From assembly GCA_035578155.1 (NCBI GenBank), contig JAPWDM010000024.1, positions 3,678,501 to 3,742,500 on the forward strand: 64,000 nucleotides of DNA, given 5' to 3'. The position numbers and the translations under genes are program-made. Each line of letters begins with the position of its first letter. The stretch's first letter is position 1. The notes under the pieces are model-generated. The model saw nothing but the letters and a program-made list of their open reading frames with translations, made no database searches and had not been told where the DNA came from. Origin of the DNA: Brachynemurus nebulosus. Lineage: Eukaryota > Arthropoda > Insecta > Neuroptera > Myrmeleontidae. Below are positions 14,613-26,000 of this stretch, piece by piece.

Positions 14613-14677
14613 TGTACTTAAATCTGACTATAATGAACAGTAGGTAATGAACTATGAATTAACAGTAATGAACTAAG

Positions 14678-14684
14678 TTTTATA
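14678..14684 (-). promoter_or_regulatory. Candidate TATA box for small gene 2
   Basis: TATAAAA on the minus strand, 72 bases upstream of the ATG at 14,612. TCATAG and TCATTA initiator-like sequences lie 29-36 bases downstream. Plausible core promoter giving a short 5' UTR. Confidence 0.45.
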
Positions 14685-15161
14685 ACTTCAGTGAAACCCG
14701 AAATGTATGTAGGCGTATGAATTTTTGCTGAGAAAAGCTAAAAATCTCAAAAAGATTCTTAATTAACAATTACATATAAATCTAAGCTTTTTTGTATACA
14801 ACTGGTTATAAAGTCATTTAACATTTTTAAAAGTTCTGAAAAAATGATTTGCAGAAAATTTGATGTGAAATTTTTCAAAAGGGACTGATTGAGACAAAAT
14901 TTTTAACGAGGGAATTGATTGGGAGTAAATTTTCGATATGAAAAGCTACCTCAAGAAATTAGCAGTAATGGATACTTTAAAACAATCTGCACCTTACGTC
15001 TTAATTTTCAAAAGTACTTTTTCAGCTAATATTTTCATCAGTTTTCAAATTAGGATACACTCATTTTTTAACCATTTTTAAGTCAAATGAAAGTGCCCAA
15101 AAAATTAAAAAAAATGGATTCCATTCATTGAAATCAATTACTCTATATAAATAACATAGAA

Positions 15162-15167
15162 TTTATT
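15162..15167 (-). terminator. AATAAA polyadenylation signal (small gene 1)
   Basis: AATAAA on the minus strand ~70 bases beyond the inferred 3' UTR acceptor (15,236-15,237) of the gene starting at 16,027. Confidence 0.45.
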
Positions 15168-15454
15168 TTACTGTATACTTATACATGAAATTAAAACTTA
15201 AATAGCTGAAAAAAGAAACCACTAAACAAAAAACACTGAAAAAAAAATGTTTTTAAACTCTGGTATTAAAAAAAGAAGAAAATTAAAATTTTTTAAAAAA
15301 TTATTTATTTTTTCTATTTATGAAACTAACAACTATTTTTGAAAACTAAACTAAACTAAAACTAAAAATTTTTCTCCAAGGATCTAGAAAAAACAAAAAA
15401 ACAAAAAATTTATGTTATTCCATTTTTTTTGGCATAAGTTTTTTAAATTTACCT

Positions 15455-16027
15455 TTACTCTACAAAAATGCAGACTTGGAGTACTCGATTGTATAAGTTA
15501 CGGTAGGCAACGTAACCGCCGCCTACGTCGCCGAGGTGGCTATATCCCTCATCCCATCGAGGGATATGCCGCCTCAGTATACAAATTACCATCGGCAGCC
15601 GCTAAAACAAAAAATTATGCTTTAAAAATAAGTGGAAAATCACCATTATCATTCGCTAAAAAATAAAAAAATTATGCTCTAAAACAACTGATAAAATAAT
15701 TTCGCTTTTTCTCAACAGATTCAATAAATTTGACAATAATTTTAGGTTTAATAATATTAAATCAGTAAGCTTAAATATTTTTTTGAATATATAATACATG
15801 TTTAAAACATTCACTTTTTGTAATTAGTAAAAAACAGATTTAAAAATGATTTCATCATAAACTAATATGAATATGAAAATTTAATTTACTTACGCGGAGA
15901 CGAGCCGGAGTTTCTTCTGTTACGTGAGTCAAAATTAAATTCACTATAAAAAAAAATAAAGTTTTAAATAAAATTAAAATTAAAATAATTTCAAAAATAT
16001 TTTTAAAAACTCACAGTCTAATTCCAT
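15455..16027 (-). CDS. Small spliced gene 1 of a tandem pair, 69 aa, unknown family
   Basis: Inferred gene model with three coding exons on the minus strand: 16,027-16,015 (ATGGAATTAGACT), 15,943-15,894 and 15,601-15,455. Donors are GTGAGT and GTAAGT. Acceptors are TTTTATAG and TTTTGTTTTAG. Phases (1, then 0) match gene 2. The spliced frame gives 69 residues, including ETPARLRRLPMVICI and GGGYVAYRNLYNRVLQV, and stops at TAA two bases before a third conserved donor (AG|GTAAAT at 15,452). A polypyrimidine-CAG acceptor follows at 15,236. Exon 3 is GC-rich against a very AT-rich background. The 3' regions of both genes (15,170-15,455 and 13,890-14,175) align over their length, showing a tandem duplication of the whole gene. 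No family is recognised. A plus-strand ORF at 15,412-15,666 overlaps exon 3 antisense and is taken as a shadow. Confidence 0.6.
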
Positions 16028-16209
16028 TTTTTAATTTTATTGTATTGTAAATTTATAATAAAAACAAAAAAATAAATTTATTAAAACAAAAAATGTTTTC
16101 TATGCGACGGTTTCTTTTCAAATAAATTTTTTATTAAAGCAGAATTGTTTAATAGACCGACATATTTGAATTTGAAACCCTAAGAAGTCCCGCTCCCCGC
16201 TTCTTTACG

Positions 16210-16216
16210 ATTTATA
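16210..16216 (-). promoter_or_regulatory. Candidate TATA box for small gene 1
   Basis: TATAAAT on the minus strand ~190 bases upstream of the ATG at 16,027, next to a short GC-rich stretch (AGCGGGGAGCGGGACTTC). No convincing initiator follows, so this is weaker than the gene 2 promoter. Confidence 0.25.
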
Positions 16217-18140
16217 AGACGTTTTGGAAAATTGATAGCAAAAACTCTCCAAGTACGTGTTGAAAGCGTATTAAGTTAGGATTTCTCACTGTCTATTTAG
16301 TTTTCACAATTCTCAGGATACAGATCTTTATCGCTTTTATTTAAGATTAAAATTAGCCTTTAATTTTGTTAATAATATGAAAATTTAAAACGTTTTACAT
16401 TCTATGTGAATTTAAAAATTTTTGATAATACTTTTAATCCTGTTCGTCAAATTACAAGTACACTTATATACGTGTAAATACATTTCATGTGTAAGAAGTT
16501 TTTCGAGTATACTTCACATAAAAGTTTAGCTTAAGGTCTAACGTTAGCAAATATGATAAACTTATAAGGCTTTCAAAGTTATGATTATGAAATTCTAAAA
16601 AATTATTATTGATAATTTAATTTACAAAATCCATTTTTCTTTTATATCGTTTATAATTAGATGTGAAAGAACCATAATGATCTGATTAATGTGTATGCGC
16701 CTTTATTTTTAGTGCAATGATAATGTTAAAATCATACCGTGAGAAGCGATGTAACATTTTCATGAATTTTCAGGTCCGAACTCTTACATATTTAGCTAAT
16801 GGATAGCTTTAGTTTTTATTATTAGAAATTGAATTACTTTAGGAAATAGCAGTGTAAACACTGTAAATCGTTCAATTGTTTTCGAACTAGCTGATAACTG
16901 CTTTTCTAAAATATTCATTGTTTAATTTGCATACACGCTTATATGAATTATTACCAATTCATGCTTATATGAATTATTACCAATATTTATTGACGCATAT
17001 TTTTTAAGAATGTTGAAAGTGTTACAGTTTTATTATATATTTCTCTTTTTTTGTGTAGTTTAAAGATGAGTAAACGTAACAAAAATTTTTTTGTAAAAAA
17101 CTAAAAAACTTCTTATACGGATCTGTTTGCTTCATCTTTTTAATAATTATGCATAACTTAATACTATCTTTAAAATATGTCACGTAAATGTATAAAATTT
17201 TACAGCGATTTTAAAAATTAATCCAATATCCTACAATTCATATAAAGAAGTTGTTATAGATCTTTTTCTGCAAATAAAACTCTCATAATAATTTATAATA
17301 TTAAGATCAACATGTTGAAAATTATGTATACATATTTTAGTGTTAATTCACGAAGAAAAATGAAACAGTTTTAACTAAAAATTATTTTTATAAAAACGAT
17401 TTCTTTAAACAAAAAACATTTCAGTTGTTTAGAGTACATACATTTAACTATTAAAGATGGTTTAAACTATTTCATATGCTTTCAGTATGATATTATTTTT
17501 TAAGAATTATTAAATATAATATGCAGCGGTTTTAATATGCTATTAAATGTTATACCATGATTTTAATACAATTTTAAAATACTGCAGAGGTAAATTCTCA
17601 GAATAAAATATCTTAATGCTCTTAATACAAAAAATAAATTTTAGAACATTGAATTCCATATTATCATGAATAATTTTAACTTATTACAACGTAGTGTACT
17701 AGATACATATTTCATATCATGCATTGCAACGTAGCAAAATAAGCGCATAATAATAATTAACAGTAATAAATGTTATTTGAGCAAGATAAATTCTAACTAT
17801 TAAATATATTTATTATACATCTATCCTTATTACAGGACTATTTTATTTTGTTAAGTTAAATAAAATTTATATTAGAAATATTTATTTCATTTTAATGTAT
17901 GGTATCGTTATAATATTTTTTTGTAAATTGTGCAAATTTCGTTTTCCCTGGAAAAAAATTATGTACATGTAAAAAGAAGTTCTCATAGTAATAAAAAATA
18001 GTATCAAATAAATACAGTAAAACGTTTTCTCTAAAGTAAAACCTTATTCGATGTATATGTAACGCAAAATTTTCCCGATTAAAATAACTCGTCTGTTAAA
18101 GGCTGCTGTATTTATATTATTGTACTTAAACAGTCTGCAT
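16217..18140. other. Polinton interior, AT-rich, no gene seen
   Basis: A possible mini-exon lies at ~17,060-17,087 (acceptor TTTTTTTGTGTAG, then ATGAGTAAACGTAAC), but it cannot be linked to others. Otherwise frequent stops in all frames. Confidence 0.4.
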
Positions 18141-18864
18141 ACCAGTATACAGGTATACAGACAGCTTTCATGACCAGTATACAGATATACAAAATGCTTT
18201 TATGACCAGTATACAGGTATACAGACAGCAATCATGACCACTATACAGGTATACAGACAGCTTTCATGACCAGTATACAGGTATACAAAATCCTTTTATG
18301 ACTAGTATACAGATATACAGACAGCTTTCATGACCATTATACAGGTATACAAACTGCTTTTATGACCAGTATACAGGTATACAGACAGCTTTCATGACCA
18401 GTATACAGGTATACAAACTGCTTTTATGACCAGTATACAGGTATACAGACAGCTTTCATGACCAGTATACAGGCATACAAACTGCTTTCATGACCAGTAT
18501 ACAGGTAAACAGACAGCCTTCATGACCAGTATACAGGTATATAGACAGCTTTCATGACCAGTATACAGGTATACAAACTGCTTTTATGACCAGTATACAG
18601 GTATACAGACAGCTTTCATGACCAGTATACAGGCATACAAACTGCTTTCATGACCAGTATACAGATAAACAGACAGCTTTCATGACCAGTATACAGGCAT
18701 ACAAACTGCTTTCATGACCAGTATACAGGTATACAAGCTGCTTTTATGACCAGCATACGGGTATAGAGACAGCTTTCATGACCAGTATACAGGTATACAA
18801 ACAGTTTTCATGTCCAGTATACAGGTATACAAAATCCTTTTATGACCAGTATACAGGTATACAG
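18141..18864. repeat. ~32-bp tandem array with paired GTATAC sites, ~22 units
   Basis: Units read CCAGTATACAGGTATACA followed alternately by GACAGCTTTCATGA and AACTGCTTTTATGA, giving a ~64-bp higher-order dimer. Each unit holds two palindromic GTATAC hexamers two bases apart. About 22-23 units are present, with a few point variants (GATATAC, GGCATAC). There is no ORF. The structure looks like an array of protein-binding sites or a minisatellite. Confidence 0.92.
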
Positions 18865-20400
18865 GGCTGTATATTGGTATTATGAGCAGTTAATAGATTA
18901 GACTATAATCAAGTAATATATAATATATAAGCTGTTATGATCAGTTAACCGACATAGTTAAAATAAACCCTGTTTAGCTGTTCAGTTAGTTTCAACCAGT
19001 TCAGAACAGCCTCCTGTTTACTTAACTAATTAAAAACTGCTTTGAGTTACCCTACCATTTAGTTTTCTAGCTCATTTATTAACGATTGAGCAGCCTATTT
19101 TCTTTATTAGTTAACTTATTTATTAATTATTCAATAATTAAATATAAATATATTAATAGCTATACAATAAGTGCGTGAAAACAGCCTTATCTTAATGTAT
19201 GCAATAGGTGTGTGAAATCAGCCTTACTTTGCACTTAATACATGTCCTATTTTAATATACTAGAAAAAATATCATATAAAAATTTCTTTATAAGCTCATT
19301 TCTTATGGGAATTTATGTTGTTGTCTTTCTTATTTCAAATTCTGTCTTTGTTCTATATCATATTTAATATAAATTTGCTGATTTATTTTCTTTAAACTAA
19401 GGTATTTACCAAAAATACCCCTACACATAAATTTTAATGAACTCAGTATTAGTGTAAATATATTTATCATACTAATAAAAACTAGCTTTTGTCGGCATAA
19501 CATGATTTTCTGTTAGTAAACAAGTTACTGAGGAATAAATATTTCCCTCCCTCCCCCAAATAAATGACTTAAAACCAATTACGTTAAACACTTTTTCATT
19601 AATAAAACTGACTTATATTAATAGCTACATTAAGTGAACAAGCAATTTTATGAATAATATAATTTAGCATATGACATATAAACGGCTTGGGATGAATATT
19701 TTTTTACATTTTTACTGCTCTAAAACATGACTTGATAATACCTCGTGTAACATTTCAAACTATAGTACTTACGAAAAGCTGTCACTTACTAATTATAACT
19801 GAACTTTTAATTTAAGCAAATACATTGACAAATGAATACTTGATTATAATTAAAACATTGTAATATTCATAAACATGTTAATTTACAATAAATAGCAACC
19901 TATACATTATGCTTTATATCAGTATTTTTCAAGTATATTATTGCCAAGAGAGCTTTTATTAGACCTAATTATAAATCCACAAAGCCTATTTTTTCAGTTA
20001 ACAAACAGTTTAATGCACTTGCAACAGTTTTCATAATCAGTGTATAAACCGGCTGTGGAATGCATATTTTTGACAGCGCATATACTTTTAGCGTTCATAG
20101 TTTTTGAGTATCAGCATTTTCAATGAAATTATTATGTATATGGGAGATGATTGTGTTGCTAATATATGTATAAGTATCTACTAAAATAATTACAATATGT
20201 ACTTAAGAATATTTTTTGAAAAGTGATTAAGTTTTTTTGTGTGTTATAGCGTTTTCGAATAGTGATTTCGAAAATTTCAAAATTATATTTTACAAAGATT
20301 AATAATTTATATGTTTTACAATAGATATGTTATTTTTTTTATGTAAAGTGAAAAACTTTTAATGAAAAAAGAACTAAATAAGTGAGTTTTGTGTGAAATA
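18865..20400. other. Polinton interior, AT-rich, no gene seen
   Basis: No ORF above ~60 codons and no recognised repeat. A TGTATAAACC TATA-like element lies on the plus strand near 20,042-20,051. Confidence 0.4.
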
Positions 20401-20889
20401 ACGAAACTGTTATTGTAGTGATGTCGGTTTGATAAACCTTACAAATCATTCGCACAGTGCACAAGAACCAAGTAAGAAAATTTTATATATACTATTTTGT
20501 AAGAGTTTTGGTATCATTATCCTGAAAAACATTATAGACTATGAAAAATATTTTGAGCTGGGATTCATAGCATATAATGTGAAACTATAACAAAAAAATT
20601 TGATTTAATAAATGTTTATTTTTAGAAGATTTGTAGAGATTTTTTTGCGAAAAAAAAAAATAAAAGTCAATTGCTTTTTGTATAACTTTTTTTATTTTTT
20701 TCAAAATTTACAATTTACAATTAATTTTTTAAAAAATGAATACATTAGTGGTTTAGAGAGATTAAAATTCTTATTATACCTAATTAAATGTTTTGTAACA
20801 ATGTAGTCTGTATTAAAATCTTATGTAAGAACCATACTCAAAGCCAACAATTATTAAAATGTGTATTGTTTTAAAGTATGGTATGGTTT

Positions 20890-21246
20890 TAAACAGTTTA
20901 TACATAAATTATAGGATAAAAAATAATTTTTATTTTTTTTTATGTATTTTGAGATGGTTTTCGTTGGTATTTTTGAATACAATTGTCGAGTATTTGGATC
21001 GCCAAACTAGAAACGGATGTTGCTGTCCACAGAACAACAATTTAATGTTTTATGTAAGTATTTATCATTTTCCAAGTATATTACAAAAAATTCTAAGATT
21101 ATACAATCTATACACAAAATCTGCAATTTTTGAGCAGTTACAATAATTAATTTCTTTTGTACATAAGTACTTACAACCATTAGCTGCTTACAAAAATCTC
21201 ATAATAATTAAATGTTTTGTACAACAATGTAATGTGTATAGTTTGA
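20890..21246 (+). repeat. Direct duplication copy A with candidate exon
   Basis: Nearly identical over ~356 bp to 21,785-22,140, offset 894 bp. It contains an open plus-strand stretch (WFSLVFLNTIVEYLDRQT, then RNGCCCPQNNNLMFY) after an AG and ending at a strong GTAAGT donor (21,053). The open frame continues to 21,146. It may be a coding exon of an unrecognised plus-strand gene, or chance. A similar donor-bounded segment lies at 20,414-20,472 (ends CAAGAACCAA|GTAAGA). Confidence 0.55.
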
Positions 21247-21784
21247 ACATGATTTTTTTCAATGTTTTATGTAATGTGTATAGTGTAAACAATGTAATGT
21301 GTATAGTTTGAACATTTTTTTTATTTTTATACACATTTAAGGCTACAATTAAAATTTTATGTAAGAGTCATACTTGAAACTGTTTTTTTAACCATTATTA
21401 AAATTTGTTTGTTTACATTTACAAATTTACATAACAATAAATTGTGATAATTAATTTTTACAAAAATCATTCTCATACGTGTGGGTATGCATATTTAATT
21501 ATTTAAAAACACTAGATTTTTCACAACAATTAAATTGTCTTAACAATGAATACTTATATAATCTATACAGAACAACTGTAATTTTCAACAATTACAACAA
21601 TAAAACTTGTGTAACAATTGATTGTTTGCAACAATTAATACTTTTTAATATTATATGCAAAAAGGAAAGCTTAACAATGTCTAACAATCAAATTTTTTAT
21701 AATCAATATATAGTTATCGTTATAATTAAATATTATGCAAGAACCATACTTAAAGTCAAGAATATTAAAATGTGTATGGTTCTT

Positions 21785-22140
21785 TTACATTTTATACATA
21801 AATTGTAGGATAAAAAATAATTTTTATTTTTTTTTATGTATTTTGAGATGGTTTTCGTTGGTATTTTTGAATACAATTGTCGAGTATTTGGATCGCCAAA
21901 CTAGAAACGGATGTTGCTGTCCACAGGACAACAATTTAATGTTTTATGTAAGTATTTATCATTTTCCAAGTATATTACAAAAAATTTTATGATTATACAA
22001 TCTATACACAAAATCTGCAATTTTTGAGCAGTTACAATAATTAATTTCTTTTGTACATAAGTACTTACAACCATTAGCTGCTTACAAAATTCTCATAATA
22101 ATTAAAATGTTTTGTACAACAATGTAATGTGTATAGTTTG
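21785..22140 (+). repeat. Direct duplication copy B with candidate exon
   Basis: Second copy of the 20,890-21,246 segment. The donor and open frame are retained, with one residue changed (PQNNN to PQDNN). Between the copies is ~540 bp of AT-rich sequence. A more distant look-alike with the same T-rich lead and TTTTTTATGTAAG end lies at 22,541-22,650, but it has stops in every full frame. Confidence 0.6.
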
Positions 22141-22236
22141 GAATTTTTTGTTTTTGTTTTTTTTGTTTTTTTTGTTTTTTTTTTGTTTTTTTTTTTTTTG
22201 TTTTTTCTTTTTTTATTTTTATTTTTATTTTTTTTA

Positions 22237-22309
<73 letters not shown>

Positions 22310-22348
22310 ATTTAGTTATTTGCAACAATCAGCTTTTTTTTTTTTTTT
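22141..22348. repeat. T-rich low-complexity tract and (TA)n
   Basis: TTTTTG-type homopolymer runs (22,141-22,242), then (TA)n at 22,243-22,308, then a T20 tract. The ORF across it is low-complexity. Confidence 0.9.
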
Positions 22349-22748
22349 TTTTTATGGATTTAGTTATTTACAACAATCAGCTTTGTCATAATAATTTATA
22401 CCAATCAGTTTTATTGGTTTATAAATATTCTGTGAAAACCATAACTGAATTTTTTTTTAACATTACTTAAATAGTTATGCTTTTCACATTTGTAAATTAT
22501 ATATAAAAATAACCTTTTATTTTTTTTATTTTTTATGGAAATGAAACCGAAGATGTTACCGAATAGAATTAGCTGGCGGATATCGTTAGAGGATTTTGTA
22601 TGCGTTTGAAGCAGTTATTGTATACCTAGCGGTGATTTTTTATGTAAGAAATTTATTTATATCTTTACTACTAACATTACATAATAAGTTTTCTTCTAAT
22701 TTTTTAATTTTATAATGCCCATCATGCGAAAATTTTCTATGGGGGAAA

Positions 22749-23019
22749 TTACTTATCACCTAAATTATCTGACGTTTTTAACTCTTTAATTTTATAATGT
22801 CCCCATGCAAATGTCTTTATAGGATTTTCTGGGTTTGTGAATCGTTTATTATCCTCATTATTAAGGGCTATTTTATTTACTAATTGCGTATAGAGCTGGT
22901 GGTTTTTACTTCTAAAAACATACATTGATCTTAACTGTATAGACCGATCAGAGTGATTATCTGTTGAACTTAAAACACAATCTTCAAAATCAGAAACTGT
23001 TATATCATTTTTAACTACA
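22749..23019 (-). pseudogene. Out-of-frame C-terminal extension of the Polinton DNA polymerase
   Basis: Beyond the A10 tract (23,020-23,029, minus) that ends the main frame, the frame one base on stays open to TAA at 22,749-22,751, about 88 codons. It ends with a TFAWGH motif, which I recall as conserved at the very end of arthropod Polinton-type polymerases. The natural C terminus is therefore separated from the polymerase by a single-base length change in a homopolymer: mutation, assembly error or frameshift site. Confidence 0.7.
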
Positions 23020-26000
23020 TTTTTTTTTTATCCCTTTAATTTTTTTAATCGGCGGCTCATTTGCTTTAACAACGCAGTAGGACTTCGCTTTAACCCCAAC
23101 AAATTTTTCAATAATAGTTCCCGCGCACTCGTCTTTAAATTTACCGAGTTTTTTTTTATTTACTCGAGGAAAATTGTAAATGTTGGAGTCTGGAAAATCC
23201 GAGGTATCAAACAACTCATTTAAATTACTTCTGATGTCATCGTAGAAACTGTCTGTAAAAATTTCATATATAAAACTGTCGGTATCCATGTATAATAAAT
23301 TTATATTATCATTATATTTAGGCTTCATGTACCTGTAATGAAAGTCATACATCAGCGTTTTAGAAAGTTCTAAAACGGTGAAGCCGACATATATCGGTTT
23401 GTTATATATAACTTTCAAACGATCCATTTGAATTACTGTTAAATTTTCATTAATTATATTAGCACTATGAAAATTAGGTCTGCTAATTAAAGTACTAGCG
23501 CCTAATTTTTTCTTAATATTGTCCCAGTGAGTTATGAGTCGAATGTCCACGCGTTTGTCAACATTTTCCATCGTTTTCCCAAATACCGCATTGTTCATTA
23601 GTTTGTAAAAGTCCTTTTCAAAATCGTTAGTCGCGTTTGTCCGTAAATTTGTATTTAGATCAATGTATGTTTTTAGCCATTCCGTTTGATTGAATGCTAG
23701 TACACGGTGTATTTTCGACAATTTTAGCCCATATTTTAAACATTGTTTCAAGTTCCGGTAATGAATAACATAATGACTTTTATTGTTTAAATTCGCGATT
23801 AATTTTTTTGTGTTAGTTGTTACTGTTGGTGGTTGCATATTCTCAGGACAGAATGGTAAATCATTATGATAATCATGTAAATGTTCCGGGTATTCCAAAT
23901 CAACCTCTAATATGCAGCCAACATCAGCATCATCGCTAATACTATTAACATCTAAATTCTCTATTTGTTTTGGTGTTAACCACCGAAACTTGTTAACTGG
24001 CATTCTTTGTATCATAGCCCAACCATATAAATTATTTGCATCTAGATATTCAATGAATTTAGAAACTTTTGTTATATCATATTCAGGCATGTATTTGTTA
24101 TTTGCTTCAGCATACCGTCCGCAACATTGAGTTAACCCGCCCCTTATCGCGTTTTTTATAAAATGTACCATATCTATATCCAATAAAAGCTCGAGTTCAA
24201 CGTTCGTGATTTTCAACATGGCGTCCCAGCTCAGTCCTGGGGCGGTATAATAGTGCGCAGCATCGAGACCGTAGGTTTTTATGCACACATCACGAAAGTT
24301 CTCGAACACATCCGCTAATAACAAAACGTCTACTGTTAAATATAGATCGGAATACTCGCCCAATGTTTTCACTTGAAAAACGTTCCAAATTTGTTGAGCC
24401 CGTAAGTATTCTTCATCACTAATATGCGCTGCATTTAGTTGACTGTAGAATGCTTCTTTCGGCGGTAGTACAGTTTCATTCAAACGGTCAAAATTTTTGA
24501 TGTATTCATATGGAAACACCCCTTTCTGCCTCATCAGATTGAAATGGCGATCTTCTGGAAATGCTCGTCGCGTTTCTTTAAGTTGATCGGTATTTAAATT
24601 GCTTGATAATTTATCCAAACTGCTAGCCATAAATCGAAACGAGTCTATGAACCGTAATTGGATAGTTTTCATTTTTCTAATGTTTTTTTCTTCCTCTTCG
24701 TCACCATCGAAATCATCTTCATCATTATCTTGAAATTCATCTGCACAATCATCATCGCTCTGTTGGTCATCGTCGTCATTTTCTTCTTCAACTGGTACAT
24801 ATTTAGTAAATGATATATACTTTTCTTTGTTGTTTGGTATAACATTTACTTTTTCCTTTGCAACACCCAGCACTTTGATGATAAAATGCGAATCGTAGCC
24901 GGACAAATTGTGGATAATGACGGGCACAAATTTCGGCATTCTATATAATTTATTACAGTTGTTGTGTGCAGGACCTCTATATGCTCCTGTAAGATGATCG
25001 TGGTCCCGCACTTTACGATTCTTGGGATCGTTATAAAAACGTTTGTTGCAAAGGAAACATTTTGTAGCCGTTTCGTGGTTTATCACTTCCAGTGGTGTTA
25101 GCGGCTTCATTGGCGCTTTGATTTTTATAATATTGTAAATACGTTTCACTTCCTCGTCCAACATCTCCAGGAACTTTTTTCCACAGTCCGGACCCCGATA
25201 CAGTTCAAACTTATTCAGTGAATCATCATAACTACACTTGATGTAATATGCGAAGCTGAATGGTTCGTGGATATGCGTGGTGTTCGTAAACGATCCGTCA
25301 GGATTCGGTATGCATGTGTCGCATGGTTTCAATATGGATTCGAAGTCCGCATATATCGTAAACGGGACGCGCATCTGTTTAGCATAATTTTGAAATTTCA
25401 AGACAGACTTTTTTGGTGAAGGGAGTACGGTGTAGACCTGATTACAATCTCGTTTTTCGTGTTCCTTCAACCGATCTTCTGTTCTGAAAAACTGAAGACA
25501 TCCATCACAAATCCATTTTGCTCCATTGTGTTTTGATAATTGATTTCCAACAAGCCTATTTAAATTCTTAATCCAGCAGTAGTGTGATTTTTCTCCGTCT
25601 TCAATATATAACAGATTGACGTGTCTTGATCTTCTTTGTTCTGTGTAGTATATTGGTCCGACAATATTTTTCCCATCAACGCCGTACATGTTTATACTTA
25701 TATCATTCTGTTTCTCAAATTGTTTTACGTCTTTTAGTGTTATCGGAGTCTTGATTCCTTCAACATTTAAAACTGTAGAGTAGTGTGGATATGTAGATAT
25801 TCGTTGCGGATGTTGAGTGTATGGAACTGGATATAACGCCGAAACCACTGACCACAAAAAACATGCGTCATCAGCATTCTTAACGTTTACAACCGCTTTC
25901 TTCTTTTCTATCCACGCCGGTAGTTGTATATAGGATGACCCGCGAAGAGGAGTAAACTTGTTAATATTAATTTCCAAGTACTTAACCTCTTGCAACGTCC

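Noticed and set aside
15412..15666. 84-codon plus-strand ORF with Arg-rich stretch
   Set aside because: It is antisense to exon 3 of the better-supported minus-strand spliced gene, with no conserved partner at the sister gene.
18141..18864. CRISPR-like array
   Set aside because: Units are contiguous variants with no unique spacers, in eukaryotic DNA.
21479..21808. 109-codon plus-strand ORF between the duplicated segments
   Set aside because: Asn/Tyr/Ile-rich chance ORF typical of AT-rich DNA; not shared by the other copy.
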